Shown here: positions 7,093 to 8,827 of the stretch, one piece after another
Layout: each line of letters opens with the position of its first letter
Position numbering within the stretch: the first letter of the stretch is position 1
Source: Chitinophagales bacterium
Lineage (GTDB): Bacteria; Bacteroidota; Bacteroidia; Chitinophagales; JAHDHT01
Assembly (NCBI GenBank): GCA_020631175.1
Contig: JAHDHT010000039.1
Coordinates: 15,724-24,550 of the forward strand
Length of the DNA: 8,827 bases
Direction: 5' to 3'
The notes under the pieces: model-generated
The model's input: only the letters and a program-made list of their open reading frames with translations
What the model was told of the DNA's origin: nothing
Databases searched by the model: none
Made by a program: the position numbers and the translations under genes

Positions 7093-7138
7093 CGTCGTGA
7101 AAAAAACGTTGTACGTCGAGAAAAGATGTCGTAGAGAA
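7093..7138 (+). repeat. CGTCGnGAAAA direct repeats upstream of the PH-domain gene
   Basis: CGTCGTGAAAA (7093-7103) is repeated as CGTCGAGAAAA (7114-7124), with starts exactly 21 bp apart, about two helical turns. A third, degenerate copy (TGTCGTAGAGAA, 7127-7138) follows. The set ends 40 bp before the ATG at 7179, where an operator would be expected. A partial -7-like match TACATTTA (7149-7156) lies between it and the start. The spacing suggests a protein-binding site, but two good copies could also be chance or a repeat remnant. Confidence 0.35.
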
Positions 7139-7164
7139 CAAAGCATTCTACATTTACAGTACAC

Positions 7165-7172
7165 CAAATTTA
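7165..7172 (-). promoter_or_regulatory. Exact -7 promoter consensus match on the ftsX strand
   Basis: The minus strand reads TAAATTTG here, an exact match to the Bacteroidota -7 consensus TAnnTTTG. It lies roughly 240-270 nt upstream of the ftsX start. A TTTG is present further upstream on the same strand, but its spacer (about 27 nt) is longer than usual. If used, it would give ftsX a long leader carrying both repeat families of this spacer. A match of this size in AT-rich DNA can easily be chance. Confidence 0.25.
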
Positions 7173-7178
7173 TTAATC

Positions 7179-7667
7179 ATGACAACTTTCATAGAAAAAC
7201 AAAGCTTCACCAAAAATTTAGTTTTTTTAATTACAATGCCTTTAGTTGTAGGCCTCACTATTTTCTTCGGAATTAAAACCGTTACCACACCCGGTATGGA
7301 AGCTTCCGGAGATATCATTATTCCTATCGTATTGTTGTTGGCTGTTTTTGCAACACTCAGCTTAGGCAATTTAAAAACGATCGTAAACGGGGACGGCTTT
7401 CAATTCAAAATGTTCCCTTTTCATTTTAGACAAAAGACCATTAGCTGGAACGAAATTGAAAATATTGAGATGATTGAATATCAGCCAATAAGAGATTATG
7501 GTGGATGGGGTATCCGTTTAAAAAACTTCAGTTTTAAGCATATAGCCTATAATGTAAGCGGAACAAAAGGCATACTTATAAGCTTAAAAAATGGCAAAAA
7601 AGTCATGATAGGATCACAAAAAGTAAGTGATGATTTATTGTCTGAATGGAAAAAATGTTTGGCTTGA
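7179..7667 (+). CDS. Small membrane protein with two TM helices and a bacterial PH-like domain
   Basis: This 162-residue protein has two predicted membrane helices close to its N-terminus (about 14-33 and 46-62). They are followed by a soluble domain (about 68-160) with alternating beta strands and a final amphipathic helix (SDDLLSEWKKCL), the layout of bacterial pleckstrin-homology-like domains. Characteristic pieces are WNEIENIEMIEY (90-101), RDYGGWGIR (105-113) and LKNGKKVMIGSQK (136-148). Proteins of this type are widespread in Bacteroidota and have no established function; a membrane-linked role is inference. The start at 7179 is the first ATG of the frame and leaves a normal charged leader before helix 1. 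The gene is divergent from ftsX and followed 87 bp later by the choice-of-anchor B gene on the same strand. I see no terminator between them, so co-transcription is possible but not shown. Confidence 0.82.
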   Translation: MTTFIEKQSFTKNLVFLITMPLVVGLTIFFGIKTVTTPGMEASGDIIIPIVLLLAVFATLSLGNLKTIVNGDGFQFKMFPFHFRQKTISWNEIENIEMIEYQPIRDYGGWGIRLKNFSFKHIAYNVSGTKGILISLKNGKKVMIGSQKVSDDLLSEWKKCLA

Positions 7668-7703
7668 TGTAATTATTCAGCAAATCAGGCAACTATTAAC
7701 ATA

Positions 7704-7729
7704 TTGCCTTGTCTTTTGTATTATCTTTA
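7704..7729 (+). promoter_or_regulatory. Weak Bacteroidota-type promoter candidate for the 7755 gene
   Basis: TATCTTTA (7722-7729) matches seven of eight positions of the -7 consensus TAnnTTTG and sits 25 nt before the ATG at 7755, a plausible leader length. A TTG at 7704-7706 could be the -33 element, although the 15-nt gap is shorter than usual. The 87-bp spacer shows no other recognisable feature and no Shine-Dalgarno sequence. Confidence 0.3.
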
Positions 7730-7754
7730 ACCCTATAAAGAATTTCCAAATCGT

Positions 7755-8827
7755 ATGAGAAAATTATTACTCTTAAGTTTGATTTTGTGCGGGCTTTTTA
7801 TGGCCGAAAATATTCAGGCACAAAACGTAAACATTGAATTATTAGCAAATGCTCAAGTGAGCGATAACAGCACCGATATCTGGGGCTATACAGCACCAAA
7901 CGGCGATAAATACGCCATAATGGGGCGTGGTTCCGGGGTATCGATCTTCGACTTACGCGAACTAAGTGATCCTGTTGAAGTAGCATTTTTACCCGGTGCA
8001 AATTCCGGATGGAGAGATATTAAAACATGGGGCGAATACGCTTATGTTACCAATGAAACCGCAAATGGTTTGTTGATTATCGATTTGACAGATTTACCGA
8101 ATAGTGCGCCAGCTACAGACTGGACGGGTAGTGGTGATATTCAATTTAGTTCAGCACACAACATCTTTATGGATGAAAACGGTGTGGCTTACATAGTTGG
8201 AGCTGACTATCAGGCAGGCGGTGCTATCATGATTGATTGTGCGGCAAATGCTACTAATCCTCCGATTTTAGGAGTATACAACGACCGTTATGTGCATGAT
8301 TGTTTCGTTGTAAACGACATTTTATATGCCAATGAAGGTAATTTCGGATTCAGCATTGTTGATGTATCTGATAAAAATAACCCTGTGGCTCTGGGTAGCG
8401 CACAAAGCTATGGTTATAACCATAATTGCTGGTTAAGCGACGATGGTTCAACGCTATTTACAACAGATGAAACATCCGGTACCTGGGTCGTTAGTTGGGA
8501 CGTAACAGATCCGACCGATATTCAGGAATTAGGAAGATATCAATCTTCTCCGGGTCAAAATGTAATTCCGCATAACACCTTTTTCATCGATCAATATGTC
8601 GTTACATCATACTATCGTGACGGCGTTACTATAGCCGATGTATCTAATCCTGCGGCGATGACGGAAGTAGGTAATTATGATACACATCCGCAAGGTTCAG
8701 GTGATGGATTTGCCGGTTGCTGGGGCGTTTATCCTTATTTCGGTGACGGACTAATCATTGCGTCTGATATGCAGATGGGTCTTTTTGTTTTGGATGCGAC
8801 TTACCAGCCGGCTGCATTTATTGAAGG
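7755..8827 (+). CDS. Choice-of-anchor B family protein with LVIVD-type repeats (partial, runs off right edge)
   Basis: From the ATG at 7755 the frame is open for 357 complete codons to the window edge. The protein starts with a signal peptide (MRKLLLLSLILCGLFMAENI, likely cut near QAQ at 21-23). The rest is a chain of beta-propeller-like units with recurring I-x-D-hydrophobic/ND-P strands: VSIFDLRELSDPVEV (62-76), LLIIDLTDLPN (106-116), FSIVDVSDKNNPVAL (199-213) and VTIADVSNPAAM (291-302). Conserved His/Cys spots typical of the choice-of-anchor B family are SAHNIF (133-138), VHDCF (180-184), NHNCW (222-226), PHNTF (272-276) and GCWGVYP (321-327). These proteins are exported and usually end in a variable anchor, often a T9SS sorting domain in this phylum; that end lies outside the window. 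No enzymatic activity is established for the family. The 3' end is missing because of the window, not because of a break. Confidence 0.88.
   Translation, partial: MRKLLLLSLILCGLFMAENIQAQNVNIELLANAQVSDNSTDIWGYTAPNGDKYAIMGRGSGVSIFDLRELSDPVEVAFLPGANSGWRDIKTWGEYAYVTNETANGLLIIDLTDLPNSAPATDWTGSGDIQFSSAHNIFMDENGVAYIVGADYQAGGAIMIDCAANATNPPILGVYNDRYVHDCFVVNDILYANEGNFGFSIVDVSDKNNPVALGSAQSYGYNHNCWLSDDGSTLFTTDETSGTWVVSWDVTDPTDIQELGRYQSSPGQNVIPHNTFFIDQYVVTSYYRDGVTIADVSNPAAMTEVGNYDTHPQGSGDGFAGCWGVYPYFGDGLIIASDMQMGLFVLDATYQPAAFIE

Noticed and set aside
6931..7134. Plus-strand open frame of 67 codons in the ftsX spacer
   Set aside because: It translates the repeat arrays themselves (Ser/Thr/Tyr- and Arg/Lys-rich stretches), has no recognised domain and no plausible start context. 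The repeat structure explains it better than a gene.
6968..7138. CRISPR array or replication-origin iterons
   Set aside because: Repeat units are too short, too few and irregularly spaced for CRISPR. No cas, rep or dnaA gene or DnaA-box cluster is nearby.
7154..7369. Minus-strand open frame of 71 codons
   Set aside because: It is antisense to the PH-like membrane protein, which has clear helices and conserved motifs in the other strand.
7798..8001. Minus-strand open frame of 67 codons
   Set aside because: It is antisense to the choice-of-anchor B gene, whose frame is open to the window edge and shows family motifs.

Overview
The window looks like an AT-rich chromosome segment of a Bacteroidota bacterium, most likely a marine flavobacterium-type organism. 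The evidence is a C-terminal type IX secretion (T9SS) sorting domain, a 7TMR-DISM sensor kinase with a HisKA_3 core, a choice-of-anchor B (LVIVD-repeat) protein, a Bacteroidota-style FtsX and an alginate-lyase-family lipoprotein. I see no rRNA, tRNA, CRISPR array, transposase, integrase or phage gene.

Left part (1-3566): the 5' end of a secreted protein gene runs off the left edge on the minus strand (1-95). It is divergent from a plus-strand gene for a secreted T9SS-cargo protein with YD-like aromatic repeats (246-1664). That gene converges, with only 6 bp between stop codons, on a minus-strand 7TMR-DISM histidine kinase (1671-3566).

Middle (3613-6020): a terminator-like hairpin separates the kinase from a minus-strand lipoprotein made of two near-identical polysaccharide lyase family 7 domains (3672-5729). 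Both domains keep the family's catalytic motifs. Beyond it lies a GC-richer intergenic stretch containing degenerate short repeats (about 5872-6020).

Right part (6024-8827): ftsX on the minus strand is divergent from a small membrane protein with a PH-like domain (7179-7667). The spacer between them holds two different repeat families (6968-7075 and 7093-7138). The last gene, a choice-of-anchor B beta-propeller-like protein with a signal peptide, starts at 7755 and runs off the right edge.

The genes do not form one pathway or operon. Strands alternate and most spacers are over 80 bp. The most distinctive items are the duplicated PL7 lyase, which has no SusC/SusD, transporter or other alginate gene beside it, and the three repetitive intergenic elements. 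I did not find a convincing new multi-gene system. Functions rest on motif recognition by eye, without database searches.
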